Positions 34,784 through 46,567 of a DNA stretch of 64,000 nt are shown here, piece after piece. Each line of letters starts with the position of its first letter. Within the stretch, counting starts at the first letter, position 1. The DNA is taken from positions 63,171,540-63,235,539 of the forward strand of contig NC_080419.1 of NCBI RefSeq assembly GCF_029873635.1. Reading direction: 5' to 3'. This DNA is from Malania oleifera. Its lineage: Eukaryota; Streptophyta; Magnoliopsida; Santalales; Ximeniaceae. The notes under the pieces are model-generated. The model did not search any database. It saw only the letters and a list, made by a program, of their open reading frames with translations, and had not been told where the DNA came from. Position numbers and translations under genes: made by a program.

Positions 34784-35809
34784 GTGACATGTTTATCTGC
34801 CATGAATGAAATAAGCTGGATTTGGCATAGGAGACTAGGACACGCAAACATGGATTTAATCTCAAAACTAGTTAAGAAAGAATTAGTTAAAGGACTGTCT
34901 AAGACTAAATTTGTGAAAGATAAAATTTGTGATGCATGCCGACTAGGAAAACAAGTTAGGATAAGCTTTAAGAAAAAGAAAGAGATCTCCACTACTAGGC
35001 CACTTCAAATGCTACACTTAGACTTATTTAGACCAAACCAAATTCAGAGTTTAGGAGAAAAATCATACGTTATTGTCATAGTTGATGACTTTTCAAGATA
35101 CACATGGGTACTATTCTTATGTCACAAAGATGAAGCATGTGAAAAATTTATAAACCTGTGCAAGAAAGTCCAAAATGAAAAAGGATATACAATTACTAAA
35201 ATTCGAAGTGATAGGGGTAAAGAATTTAAAAATCAAGGCATGGAAGACTATTGTAATTCATTAGGAATTGCAGATAATTTTTCAACTCCTAGAACACCAC
35301 AACAGAATGGTGTAGTTGAAAGGAAGAATATATCTATACAAGAAATGGCTAGAACTATGCTTAACGAACATAAATTACCTAAATACTTCTGGGCCGAGGC
35401 AGTGAATACCGCCTGCCATGTTCTAAACAGAGTACTAATCAGACCATCACTTAATAAGACTCCTTATGAATTATGGAATGGCCATAGACCAAACATATCA
35501 TATTTTCATGTCTTTGGCTGTAATTGTTTTGTGCTTAGAGACAATGAGCATCTAGGAAAATTTGTTGTGAAATTAAATGAAGGTATCTTCTTAAGGTATG
35601 CCTTATATAGTAAATCCTATAGAGTGTATAACAAACGAACATTGACAATCATAGAATCTATTCATGTAGTGTTCGATGAGTCAAATCCCTTCTCCAAAAG
35701 AACTGATGAAGACGAAATTGAATTAAACAAGGAACTAGAAGAACTATCAATTGAAAATGATTCAGAAAAGAAAAATGAACTTAAAGAACCATCCATTGAA
35801 ATTGATTAA
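34784..35809 (+). pseudogene. pol: SIRE2 integrase (long open segment)
   Basis: 341 codons without a stop. Gag-pre-integrase (WIWHRRLGHANMDLISKLVK, CDACRLGKQ), then the DDE core: D in LHLDLFRP, D in IRSDRGKEF, E in NGVVERKN. FWAEAVNTACHVLNR and YELWNGHRPNISYFHVFGC follow. It is preserved to the acidic linker, where TAA 35807-35809 interrupts the frame. The same frame then carries RT and RNase H. The start coordinate is the first Met of the open stretch; a real polyprotein would have begun in gag. Confidence 0.92.
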
Positions 35810-37486
35810 ACTACAAATGACGTTAATGAACCACCTAGAGAATGGAAATACATAAAGAATCATCTCATAGATCAAATAATAGGTGAACCATTACGTGGAG
35901 TAGCCACTCGCTCCTCTCTTAGGAACGTGGTTAGTCATTTTGCATTTTTATCTCAAGAAGAACCTAAGAATGTGAGTGAAGCTATAGAGGATGAATCTTG
36001 GGTATTGTCCATACAAGAAGAATTAAATCAATTTGAAAGAAACAAAGTATGGACTTTAGTTCCCAAACCTGAGGATAAGTCAATCAAAGGGACCAAATGG
36101 ATATATAAGAATAAGAAAGATGAACGTGGAGTAGTTGTGAGAAATAAGGCTAGATTAGTAGCTCAGGGATATAATCAAGAAGAAGGTATAGATTTTGAAG
36201 AAACATTTGCCCATGTAGCTAGGATGGAAGTCATACGAATGTTTTTAGCATATGCAGCTTTTAAGGATTTCAAGCTATATCAAATGGATGTTAAAAGCGC
36301 ATTTTTAAATGGTTACATAAATGAAGAAGTGTATGTAGAACAACCCCCAGGCTTTGAAAACCATAAGAATCCAAATCACGTGTATAAACTGACTAAAGCC
36401 TTGTACGGTTTAAAGCAAGCTCCTAGAGCTTGGTATGAAAGGCTAAGCGGTTTTCTATTAGAAAATGGATTTATAATAGGAAAGATAGATACAACCCTAT
36501 TCATAAAGTCTAAGAAAGATGATATTCTCCTAGTGCATGTATATGTAGATGACATCATATTTGGCGCTACAGATAAAGAATTGTGTAATGAATTTTCCAA
36601 TACCATGCAAAATGAATTTGAGATAAGCATGATGGGTGAACTAAATTTCTTCCTAGGACTTTAGATCAAACAAGAAAATCATGGAATATTCAAAAATCAA
36701 TCAAAGTATATTAGAGACTTACTCAAAAAATTTAATATGGAAGACGGAAAAATACTAGGTACACCTATGAGCGCTTCATGGAAATTAGACAAAGATGAAC
36801 AAGGTATACCAGTAGACGTCAAGCTATATCATGGAATGATAGGTAGCTTGTTATACCTGACTGCCAGTAGACCAGATATAATGTTTAGCGTATGGTTGTG
36901 TGCAAGATTTCAGTCTGTACCAAAAGAATCTCACTTGCTAGCTGTTAAACGGATACTTAGATATTTGATAGGAATTGTGGACATTGGGTTATGGTATCCT
37001 AAGTACACATCCTTTGAGATTCTTAGTTATTCAGATGCTGATTTTGCAGGTAGCAAAGTGGATAGGAAGAGCACTAGTAGTACTTGTCATTTCTTAGGAC
37101 ACTCCTTGGTCTCTTGGTTTTCCAAGAAACAAAATTCAGTTGCTCTTTCCACAGCTGAGGCTGAATACATAGTGGCAGGTAGTTGTTGTGCTCAAATGCT
37201 TTACATGAAGCAACAACTGAAGAATTTTGGATTAAGTTATGAAACAATCCCTATAAGATGTGATAATACGAGTGCAATAAATATCTCAAAGAATCCGATA
37301 TTACATTCACGAACTAAGCACATAAAAATTCGACATCACTTTCTTCGTGATCATGTTCAAAAAGGGGATGTAATACTAGAGTTTGTCTGCACGGATGAAC
37401 AATGGGCAGACATATTCATGAAACCATTTGCAGAGGATAGGTTTATCCAAATTATGCATGAATTAGGTCTCATGCATAGTCGATAG
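35810..37486 (+). pseudogene. pol: SIRE2 reverse transcriptase - RNase H
   Basis: Copia RT in frame with the integrase. [55 protein letters not shown] and catalytic YVDD (about 36541-36552) are intact. The single break is TAG 36662-36664 in GL*IKQE, where Gln is usual (C to T). RNase H: YSDADFAGSK, LSTAEAEYIVAGSC, KHIKIRHHFLRDHVQKGD, ending at TAG 37484-37486 after GLMHSR. This is the best preserved RT of the window. Confidence 0.94.
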
Positions 37487-37925
37487 GTTGCTTAGAATCA
37501 TGTTAGATGATATAATCCAGGGGGAGCAACATCACTTACGATATAATCACTTAGTACTACACTAATCAACAATTGGACACATTTAAAACCTTAAGATGTC
37601 TAAGGGGAGAAGAACATAAGGGTACGTCTACTCATGCTTTATTTGTTTACACCTTTTTGTTGATGTCAAAAGGGGGAGAAAATTTGGAAGCAAAAATAAT
37701 AAGATGGAAGCAAAAAATGTTGGTAAAACTAATTGCAAGAGGGAGATATGCAAAGGGGGGAAAACAATTTTTTTTATGTCATGGTTGAAACATCATGAGC
37801 ATATTCATTACAAGCATATTGTCATTCATTGAATATTTGATGCATTAATTGAGGGGGAGCCTTATTAGGCGTAACCCATTATATATTTTTGCTCGTGCAT
37901 TTGCCATCATCAAAAAAGGGGAGAT
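37487..37925 (+). other. SIRE2 3' UTR and polypurine tract
   Basis: No post-pol ORF. It has several purine tracts (ccagggggagc at 37519, aaaagggggagaaaa at 37668, gagggggagcc at 37852) and the terminal caaaaaaggggagat at 37911-37925, directly before the 3' LTR. Confidence 0.85.
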
Positions 37926-39043
37926 TGTTGACTCTATGAGTCCAATCCGATTTTGATAATGACAAATCACTTGGTATTTTATCTATGCATTGAGTTGTGA
38001 ACAGGAACTATATTAAGCATGTACAGAAGGATAACGAGTAATGAAAGTCACAAAGTAAAGCTAACAAATCTTGGCAAGATCCATGGAACTCAAAGAGTAT
38101 GAGAATCAAGATGCAAACGGCAAACTTCAAGAACATCTTGGGAATGGGTATTTAGAACTCATGTACTTATATTGTCATATGATTTAATTTGAGGCTCAAC
38201 ATAACTTAGAATGATTTTAGGATTCATGCATTTCATGTACATCATTAAGGAATTTTCATGGACTTAGAAATGTTTTAAATTATGGAAAATATGTTTTATA
38301 AAAGACCCAAGAAATGAAGCAAAGCAGAATTTTAAACTAGAAATGAAAAATTGAGAAAAGGGGGACTTCGATAGCCTGAACTTCACCTTAGTAGCCTGAA
38401 GAATTTCTTTGGTTGCCTGAAGATTAAGTTTGGTAGCCTAAAGAATTAATAGGAAACAAAAAACCTGGCAAAAGGCACTTCGATCGCCTGAACTGAAGAC
38501 CTCGGGCGCCTGAACTTGCCACTTCAGGAGCCAGAACCCCACTTCGATTGCCTAAAGTCGCGGGAAAGTTTAAAAAATCATATTTTTATTAAACAAACTC
38601 ACGAGCTATTTCTTTGATCTAATGGCTGAGATCAATCCTAAGGGTAAGACAATATATATACTGAATATATAAACCCTAAAAAGAGGCTAAGACACACAAC
38701 AAGAGAAGAACACATCGTATTGCAAGATTGTAGAGAAATTTGAGCTGATTTTCTGCACTTCATTCTACTTTCATTGTCTTTGGGCGAATCCATTCCGAAA
38801 ATCAAGGGGCATTCATTCATTCAACTGTACTTCAATCCAGTATTGAGATTTGATCTTTCAAGTTAATATTCTTAAGAACTTCTAATCTCATCTCATTACG
38901 TGTTCTTGATTATCATTAGAAAAGTTTTGATCTTGAGTGTGCATATACGTATAAAAATTGATTTTTGAAAAGATCATTACTTGAGAAAGCTTGTTTAGCT
39001 TGGTTGATTGGTTTTTGATTCAAGAGTATAAATATACATATAC

Positions 39044-39081
<38 letters not shown>

Positions 39082-39336
39082 CCTAGAGCTTATTATTAAA
39101 AAAACTATTTTGATTAAAAGGTTGATATTGAAAGTGCCTATGCATATATATAGTTATTCTAAACAAGGTCATTACTTGATTTAAGTTGTGTGATTGATTG
39201 AAAGGTTTGATTCAAGTATGTGTTTTCTAAAGGAACTATGTTTTAGATATATTAACGTTTGATTAAATATCCTTGGTACTTATAACTATATATTCTATTG
39301 AAGGATATTCTCTGAAAAATAATATACTCAGTTTGT
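37926..39336 (+). repeat. SIRE2 3' LTR, truncated
   Basis: Matches the first 1.4 kb of the 5' LTR and stops after atactcagtttgtg. At that point the 5' LTR continues attgaatact and the flank continues tcttgaatact, so the breakpoint lies at a shared ttgaatact. It has a (TA)n tract at 39049-39080. Confidence 0.9.
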
Positions 39337-40480
39337 GTCTTGAATACTACTTTAGAAGAGTATGTATCTCTGTTGAACCTGCCAAAGATCTACAAAGCCT
39401 ATGTGCCTAATCTCGCTACCTTTTTTAGAAAGGGGCTAAGTAGGGTAATTGGGGTTAAGGCCCATAAAATAAATGATAAAGCCAGCAAAGAAAAAAAAAA
39501 TGATCTCCTGGGAAGTATTGAAAGCTCTAGTAAAATAGGAAGAGTTAGAAGAAAATCATATGAGCATGCTGGCCCTCATAATCTATGGGTTGGTGGTCTT
39601 CTCGAAAGAAATAGGGGTCATTGATCATGGAGTTGTCTCTTTTGTGGCCCAAGTTCAGAAAGGGGTCAACCAGGTGTCAGGCATTTTAGCGGAAACAATT
39701 TGATCCTTGGATTGTTTCCGAACAAAAGGAAAAGGCCGGTTGAAATGCTGTGTTCCATTGCTTTACATATGGTTCTTGAGTCATGTGCCATGCCAAGAAA
39801 GCGGATTTCATCCGATTTACTCAAGACTCGAGATCCCTTTAATTGAGTTTGAGAAGGCTTTATGGGAGCAACACTCAAGCAAAGAAGAATGGGCTAAGAG
39901 GCTACGCAATTGGGAGACCAAAGGTTTCTTATGGATGGCACCATGGATGGGAAATTCTGATATGATCTATCAGTGTTGTAAATTTCCATGGGTCCTATTA
40001 CTAAGCCCATGGGGAGGGACCACGTACGCTCCCCTCATGTTTAGGAGGCAATTGGGTTCTTGTTAGTTCATCCCAATGACCCATGGGTTAAGTAGTGCAG
40101 AGTTTGCCTACGAGCAAGAATAAGCCCACAAGTCAATTAGAGAGTTTGCAACTATATGGAGGACGATTTATATTATCAGCTTAAGCCAGCATTAGACAGA
40201 AACACAAAAAAATTACAACAGTTGGGTTACCAACCGAGTCAATTCTCAAGTCATAGAATTCCTACTAAGAACATCCCCAAGTCAAGTTAGGCTAGAAGAA
40301 AGACTCATGGAGGTAGAGCTCATCGCCAAGAGAGCAAAGGATAGGGAACGCCAAATAATCCTTTGGTGCCAAGAGAATGTGATGCGAAAAAGAATCAGTG
40401 CATATAAGCCGAAGAAGAGATAATGGCATTCAAAAGGAAACTTCGAAATGAGACTCAGATCAACTTAAACTTGCAGAAAG
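39337..40480 (+). pseudogene. Tat1 ORF1 (DUF7745-like), 3' part
   Basis: Continues the ORF broken by SIRE2. In order: LEEYVSLLNLPKI (39352), FFRKGLSRVIGVKAHKIN, IYGLVVFSKEIGVIDHG (about 39584), SLDCFRTKGKGRLKCCVPLLYIWFLSHV (39701-39790, stop just before), EEWAKRLRNWETKGFLWMAPWM (39886-39950), then FPWVLLLSPWGGTTYAPLMFRRQLGS. Spacing and aromatic pattern fit the plant DUF7745 family as I remember it. After 40066 the text becomes charged (KRAKDRERQIILWCQE) like a coiled coil and is full of stops. At least two frameshifts and five stops. The function of the family is unknown to me. Confidence 0.65.
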
Positions 40481-40741
40481 AGGATCCTGGGCACAACTAG
40501 AAGAGATATGGTTGTAATGGGGAAAAAGGGATAGGAAAAGTATCTATGTACCCATTTTGTGAATTAATGAAGGCTATTTTAACAATTTTGGAAATACAAT
40601 CATTTGGTGTCATACATTACATAGTTCATCCTCATTACATCCATGCATTGAACATTCACGACATTTCATATTCATGCATTCACATTCTAAGAGAAGGATT
40701 TTCTGTGTCACAGCAAGGATTAAGCTCAGATTACAAAAATT
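40481..40741 (+). other. Tat1 spacer after ORF1
   Basis: No gene. Contains cattcatgcattcaca-like phrases similar to the stretch before gag in Tat2 (63380-63480, minus). It ends abruptly at the Tekay2 remnant, with no LTR end or target copy, so a deletion or rearrangement joins the two. Confidence 0.6.
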
Positions 40742-41640
40742 GAGGCCACTACTTAGACCAATTCATTGTGGTATTCATAGATGACATCCTAGTGTATTCT
40801 AGGAGTGCTGTAGAACATGAAGTTCATTTGAAACTAGTATTACAAATACTCAGGGAGAAGAGGTTGTACGCCAAACTGAAGAAATGCGAGTTCTGGTGAC
40901 AACATATTGTATTTCTATGACATGTAGTGTCCAAAGAAGAGGTATCAGTGGATCCGAGTAAAATAGAAGTGGTAGTGGACTGTGCGAGGCTGAGGAATGT
41001 TCAGGAGGTCAGAAGTTTTCTAGGTCTTTCAGGATACTACCGACGGTTCATAGAAGGGTTCTCCAGTTTATCAAATCCATTGACACGACTCACGAGAAAG
41101 AATGTGAAGTATGATTGGACAGATGAGTGCCAGCTAAGTTTCCAAGAACTAAAACAGCAGTTGGTTTCTGCTCCAGTTCTTACCATTCGATATGGGGGTG
41201 GTGGATTTGTTATCTTCAGTGATGCCTCTAAGAAAGGTCTCAGGTGTGTTCTAATGTAGTAGGGAAGGGTGATTGCTTATGTTTCTCATCAACTCAAGGA
41301 GTATGAGAAGAACTACCAGACACATGATATGGAATTTGCAACAGTAGTGTATGCATTGAAAATCTGAAGGCACTACATATATAGTGAAAGGTGCGAGATT
41401 TTTACTGATCATAAAAGTCTTAAGTATATTTTCACCCAGAAAGATCTGAATATGAGACAACGTAGATGGCTGAGTTGATAAATGACTACGAATGTACCAT
41501 TAGCTATCACCCAGGAAAAGCAAATATGGTAGCTGATGCTTTCAGTCGGAAGTCCGTTGATGCATCAGTCTCAGTAGTGGGAGTTCAACATCATATCTGT
41601 ATGGACCTAGAAAGGTTGGGCTTGGAAGTAGTGTAAGGAA
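40742..41640 (+). pseudogene. pol: Tekay2 RT - RNase H remnant (5' truncated)
   Basis: Begins inside [21 protein letters not shown] (catalytic FIDD at about 40770-40785), [14 protein letters not shown], then QEVRSFLGLSGYYRRFIEGF (41000-41060). RNase H: FVIFSDASKKGL (41208), [40 protein letters not shown] and KANMVADAFSRKS. It is close to Tekay1 residue by residue but on the plus strand. 5' LTR, gag, protease and the first part of RT are missing. Stops at about 40899, 40918, 41257 and 41366. Confidence 0.92.
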
Positions 41641-42972
41641 ATCACCAGGCTTTTCTTGCTAGCTTGGTGGTATAACCGACCTTACATGAGAGGATCCAAA
41701 CAGCTCAGATGATAGATGAAGAGTTGGTAGAGGTTGTGGAAGGGATACATTGTGGTTTAAAGCCGGATTTCAATATCTCTGATGATGGCATATTGAGATT
41801 CCATGGCAGAGTTTTTGTACCGACTGACGCTGAGATTAAATGGGTCATTATAGAGGAGGCACATCATTCACTCTATGTCGTACATCCAGGAAGTACAAAG
41901 ATGTACAGAAATCTGAAAGAATCTTTTTGGTGATTGAACATAAAAAGAGAGATTGTTCATTTCATAAAGCAGTGTCTGACATGCCAGTAGGTCAAGGTAG
42001 AGCACTAGAGGCTAGTAGGACCCCTTCAGCCACTTGACATTCCCAAATGAAAATGGGAGCATATCTCGATGGATTTCGTATCGGGGTTACCTATGGTGGT
42101 GCATGGGCAGAATGCTATATGGGTTGTAGTAGATCGACTAACAAAGACTTCACATTTTATTCTAATCAGAGTCAGCTATTCTTTGAATAGGCTGGGAGAA
42201 ATATATGTGTAGGATTGTATGACTCCACGGTATCCCAGTTTCTATTATTTTAAATCGATACCCACAATTTACTTCTCGATTCTGGAAGAGTCTACAAGAT
42301 GCCTTGGGATCGCAGCTTACATTCAATACATCATTTCACCTACAAACAGATGGATAGTCTGAGAGGACTATTCAGACATTAGAGGATATGCTACGGGCAT
42401 GTGTACTGGATTTTGGGGATAGTTGGATATGGTATCTACCGTTGGTGGAATTTACATATAATAACAGCTACTAGGCTAGTATAGAGATGGCACCATATGA
42501 GGCATTGTATAGTTGTCAGTGTCGGTCTTCATTGTACTAAGATCAAGTAGTTGAGTAGCAGATACTAGGACAGGAATTGATTTAGCAGACCTTTGCAAAG
42601 GTTAAGCTAATTAGAGAGAGAATTAGGGCAGCTCAGAGTCGGCAAAAGAGTTATGTAGATACTCGCCGACAAAAGCTAGAGTTTGAGGTAGCAGATATGG
42701 TATTCTTGAAGATCGCTCTGATGAAAGGAGTAATGAGGTTTGGGAAGAAGGGGAAACTAATCCCTCACTACATTGGCCCATTCAAGATCCTGGAAAGGGT
42801 AGGTATGGTTGCTATCGATTGGCATTACCCCCAGTACTATCCAGAGTTCACGATGTGTTTCACATGTTAGTGCTGAGGAAGTACGTGCTAGACTCTTCAC
42901 ACGGGTTAAGTTACGAACCTCTGGAGATCAGTGATGCATTAGCATATGAAAAGGTTCTAGTATAGATAATAA
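41641..42972 (+). pseudogene. pol: Tekay2 integrase remnant (broken)
   Basis: H2C2 region (AHHSLYVVHPGSTKMYRNLK at 41859-41920, then CLTCQ in another frame), core with SMDFVSGLP, QNAIWVVVDRLTKTSHF (42109-42155) and EMAPYEALYS-like text near 42488. RERIRAAQSRQKSYVDTRR, PLMKGVMRFGKKGKL and IGPFKILERVG follow, then the FHMLVLRKYV module at about 42860. Many stops and several shifts. The text ends at DALAYEKVLV with a stop just before the inserted LTR and resumes at 45294. Confidence 0.88.
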
Positions 42973-45293
42973 TGTAGAGACTCCGAGAATACATAGAAAT
43001 TAAATAATAAGATAAAGAAAGAAAAGGGAATTTTTAAAGGGGTGCGTAGCAGGTCCACGTCGACGAACACAGAGTGCTCATCGATGAACAGTCTTATAAG
43101 GCTCATCAACTTTGACGTGTGTCTCATCGACGAGAGTTTACTAAGGGGCTATTTTCAGGGTTTGAAACTCGTCAATGAGGGGTACGTGCTCGTTGATGAA
43201 CTCCCTTCTTGAACATATCGATGAGGTGACGTGGCTCGCGATGAGGCCACGTGGTCAATCACCTATATATAGCAAAAAATTCTTTTTTTAGTGCATAATT
43301 TCGTCCAATTCACTTTCTCTCTTTAAAAGTCGGTGCTCCATCATTCTCTTTAGGTTTTCAACTCCAATTTTCCCCAGTTCGACGACTACCACAGTAATCC
43401 TGGGGAGATTCTCTACAACCTAACTAGAGCGAAAATTTGATTTAAGCAGTTTGGGAACCATCCCAAAACCAGGGTAAGTGAGTATTTGGGTATTGTTAGT
43501 ATTACCAAGTTCATTTAAGCCCATATTTTGTATTATAAGAGAATATATTAAAGTTTTGTGAAGTAAAATCAAGGTATTATATTTTCAGGAATAGGGTGTT
43601 TAGGGACCCTAGTGGGTGATATTTCAAGAACCTAGGTAAAATGATAACATGGTTTATAGTCTAGAAATTGTGCATATATGGATTTGGGGAAATATGTATG
43701 TGATAATTATTTAGGTGAATTCTATTGTTTGATTGGGAAATTATATATGTATTATCTCAGGATGTTGAAATTATCACATGTGATATTGTAAATAGCAGTT
43801 AGTGCTCAGATAGTCAGGTAAGGGAAATATCTTATGCTAGGAAAATTTTAGTATAGTTATCAGTAAAAATTATATGTTTTACTAGATTATTATTCAGATC
43901 ATAAAATATTAGTATAACAGAAAATACAGATTTCAGAGCATGTGAATCTAATTATTTAATTGTGTGGCATGAGCTCGTAATAGATTAGTACAATATTTAT
44001 ACATTTTACAAGTATCATGTTTGACAGTATATTAGCAGAAAATATCATGGAATATACATGTTCTATAGAATGATGAATTTTTAGTATATATACAGATAGG
44101 AATTTTACAGAATATTCAGAATACCATGATTTATATAATTTCCAAGATATCATGATTTACAGTATATGTATAGAAACATATATTTTTAACATTTTCAGAA
44201 TACCATGATTTCAGAACCATAACACCCAAATACTCAGATATTCAGACAGATATTCAGATATATAGATATTAAGTATTCAGTTAATTATTCAGATTTTCAG
44301 ATAAGTTTTATAGTGTTATAGTTATTTCAAAATCATGGTAAAACAGTAATATAGAAATATCAATTTTATATATATATAGTATCAGACCCTGATGGCCCAG
44401 ATTCAGTCAGCAAAGCACGGTACCGTAGTGATTTTTAGTTTAGAGTGCAACCACATAACTCAGATAGTATGTGGATTTTCAACAGTCGATCATGCCTATG
44501 TTGTGGACAGGCTCCCCGTCAGTTAGGGTTGAGGAGTCCGATTTGACTTTCAGAGTTCAGTTGACTTATCCTGGTCGGCCAGCTAGTGATAAGTCCCGCC
44601 TTTGGACCGCACAAACCTATCATGAGGGGCTAAATCATGACTTTTAGTTATCCATCTAGGAAATTTTCTCAGTTTATATATATATATATCTAGATTTACA
44701 GAAACCGTAGACATACTTATGAATATTAGAAGTATTATGAATAGAAAATTCAGAAAAATAGTTTATGTTAAGTAACATAGGTATGTTGTACATTATTTAT
44801 ACATGTTTTCTCAAATTCAGTTATTTATGGTATTTCTAAATCAAAATTTACAAATATGTAAACTCACATGCCACACACTAGCAATAGCATATTACGCCTT
44901 ACTGAGCGTTGTCTTATCCTAGTGATTCAACATTTTTCAGGTGGTCCAGTTAGGTGAGCATATTAGGCTCACAGATAGAGGGGACTACAATACTGCCTAG
45001 TCTGTAGGGTGAGTGTTCTTGGGAAGTCATTTTTGAGTAGTCCCTAGATTCAGATGAGGGTATTTTGGGAATGGATATGTATGCATATTTTGGGAAAAAT
45101 TCTGATACTCTGGTATTGTATATATTGAAGTGGTTATTTGTATTTTGCTTTCAACTGCATAGGTAGTTTATTGTGTCTCAGATTCCACGGTTCCTATATG
45201 GACCATGATGATGGGTTGATTTATATTAAAAGGCATTAAAGCAGTGAAATTTTACAGTATATATATAATGGCATGAAGAATCAAGTCGTTACA
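42973..45293 (+). mobile_element. Solo LTR of a Tekay-type chromovirus, inserted in Tekay2 pol
   Basis: 2321 bp. It begins tgtagagactcc and ends aagtcgttaca, the plus-strand equivalents of the Tekay1 LTR ends. Pol coding text runs up to its left edge and continues after its right edge (LYQKVQPLRTKEIPLVKVLW), so it is an insertion and not the 3' LTR of Tekay2. The presumed target copies aataa (42968-42972) and tatta (45294-45298) match at only 3 of 5 bases, so the duplication is weak. The 43500-44900 stretch is AT-rich without genes; minus ORF 43956-44153 is not supported. Confidence 0.85.
43058..43271 (+). promoter_or_regulatory. Tekay-type solo LTR promoter: TCGTCGACGA-like array, G-box and TATA box
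   Basis: Copies of cgtcgacgaa / catcgatgaa / ctcatcgacgaga / ctcgttgatgaa at 43058-43205, a CACGTG G-box at about 43248, and tatatata at 43264-43271. Same order and spacing as in Tekay1. Confidence 0.6.
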
Positions 45294-45601
45294 TATTATA
45301 TCAGAAGGTGCAACCGTTACGGACTAAGGAGATACCGTTGGTGAAGGTACTATGGTATAATCATGCAGTGGAGGAAGTTTCACAGGAATTAGAGTCAGAG
45401 ATATGCCAAAAGTACCCTTAGTTATTTAGAGATAGTTAGAGTTAGACAGGTAAGTAGAATAACGTGTAAGAATGTATGTACATATGGTAGAATAGGCGGT
45501 TCAAATTATTTTAGATATGGTCTTCGAGAGAGTTTTGGGTGTGTATTGTAATCTCCTGAAGCATCACGTTATAACCATGGTATTCCTCTGCCACATGTGA
45601 G
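45294..45601 (+). pseudogene. pol: Tekay2 chromodomain and 3' UTR remnant
   Basis: EIPLVKVLWYNHAVEEVSQELE (45330-45395) is the chromodomain core, comparable to LLKVLWRNHTVEKASWELEE of Tekay1, ending near 45425. The following stretch to 45599 (tgtaatctcctgaag, accatggtattcctctgccaca) matches the Tekay1 region just before its polypurine tract. It stops at the Athila2 LTR, so polypurine tract and 3' LTR are displaced or lost. Confidence 0.85.
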
Positions 45602-46472
45602 TGATTACGCGCCTAAATTACATAATTAAGTGTTTTAATTCATGCATTAAGGATAATATTTTGAATAATTTATGAATTTTTGGTATTTTATTTTTTTGCA
45701 GGGTAAGTTATGGACATTAAAGCCGATGACACTTCGTAATTCAGGCATAATTCCCCCATCCGAGCTCCGATTGAGGTGATTCAAAATTTTTTCGAAAGCT
45801 AAGAAAGTTCTCTACAACTTTTGTGTTTTGAGCCTTGAAAGTTACGAGCTGTAGGAAGGCCGAATTTTGGCTTATTCATTGGGAAAAAAAAAAGGAAAGA
45901 AAAAAAAATAAGAAACAAAAAAAAGAAAAAAATAATAATTAAAAAAAAAGTGATTTGACCCGACCATGCAGTCGGGTCCTTTGGAATGGTGTGCTAGGGT
46001 TCTCAAAAGAGGGATCTTTTTATTTTTTAGCAGCCAGCCTCCTCTCCTCCCTCATCTCTTTTTGCCTCACTCTCCCTCTCTTCTCCAACTCTCATACTTG
46101 AGGCCCCTTCTCTAACTCTCTTTTCTCTCTAACTCTCTCCTCTCTTCTCTCACTCTCAGTCTCCCTTTCTTTTCCTTTCTTTCTCTCTCCCTTACTTATC
46201 TCCCCCTATGGCCTGATGCACCCAAGCTCCTTTGCTACCACTTTGAACACCCAACCAAGACCCTGCTCCTTGTGGCTACTGTTAGGTGCTGCTTCAATCC
46301 CATGAACCCGAGCCTTATTGCTGCTGAAGGAGGAAGACAGGTATTGGCCTGTTGCTACTTCATGGAGGAGCACCCAAAGGCGCTACCTTGCTGTTGTGCT
46401 ACAGCTAACTAAAAAATAAAATAAAAAAAAGAAACACAACAACCTAAAGCTGTTGTGTATATGACTTGCCAT

Positions 46473-46567
<95 letters not shown>

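Larger units (their letters stand above)
30523..39336 (+). mobile_element. SIRE2: Sirevirus (copia) with truncated 3' LTR, nested in Tat1 ORF1
   Basis: 5' LTR 30523-32654, primer site, gag, PR, INT, RT, RH, polypurine tract and 1411 bp of 3' LTR. It is a different family from SIRE1 (LTR starts tgttgactctatgag). The left target copy is ggtct (30518-30522); on the right gtct remains (37-40 of 39337-39340), so about 720 bp of the LTR end are missing right up to the target copy. It has no post-pol ORF. INT-RT-RH is one frame with only two stops, so it is less decayed than SIRE1. Confidence 0.94.

Noticed and set aside
42973..45293. 3' LTR of Tekay2
   Set aside because: Chromodomain text of the same pol continues after its right edge, so it is an insertion.
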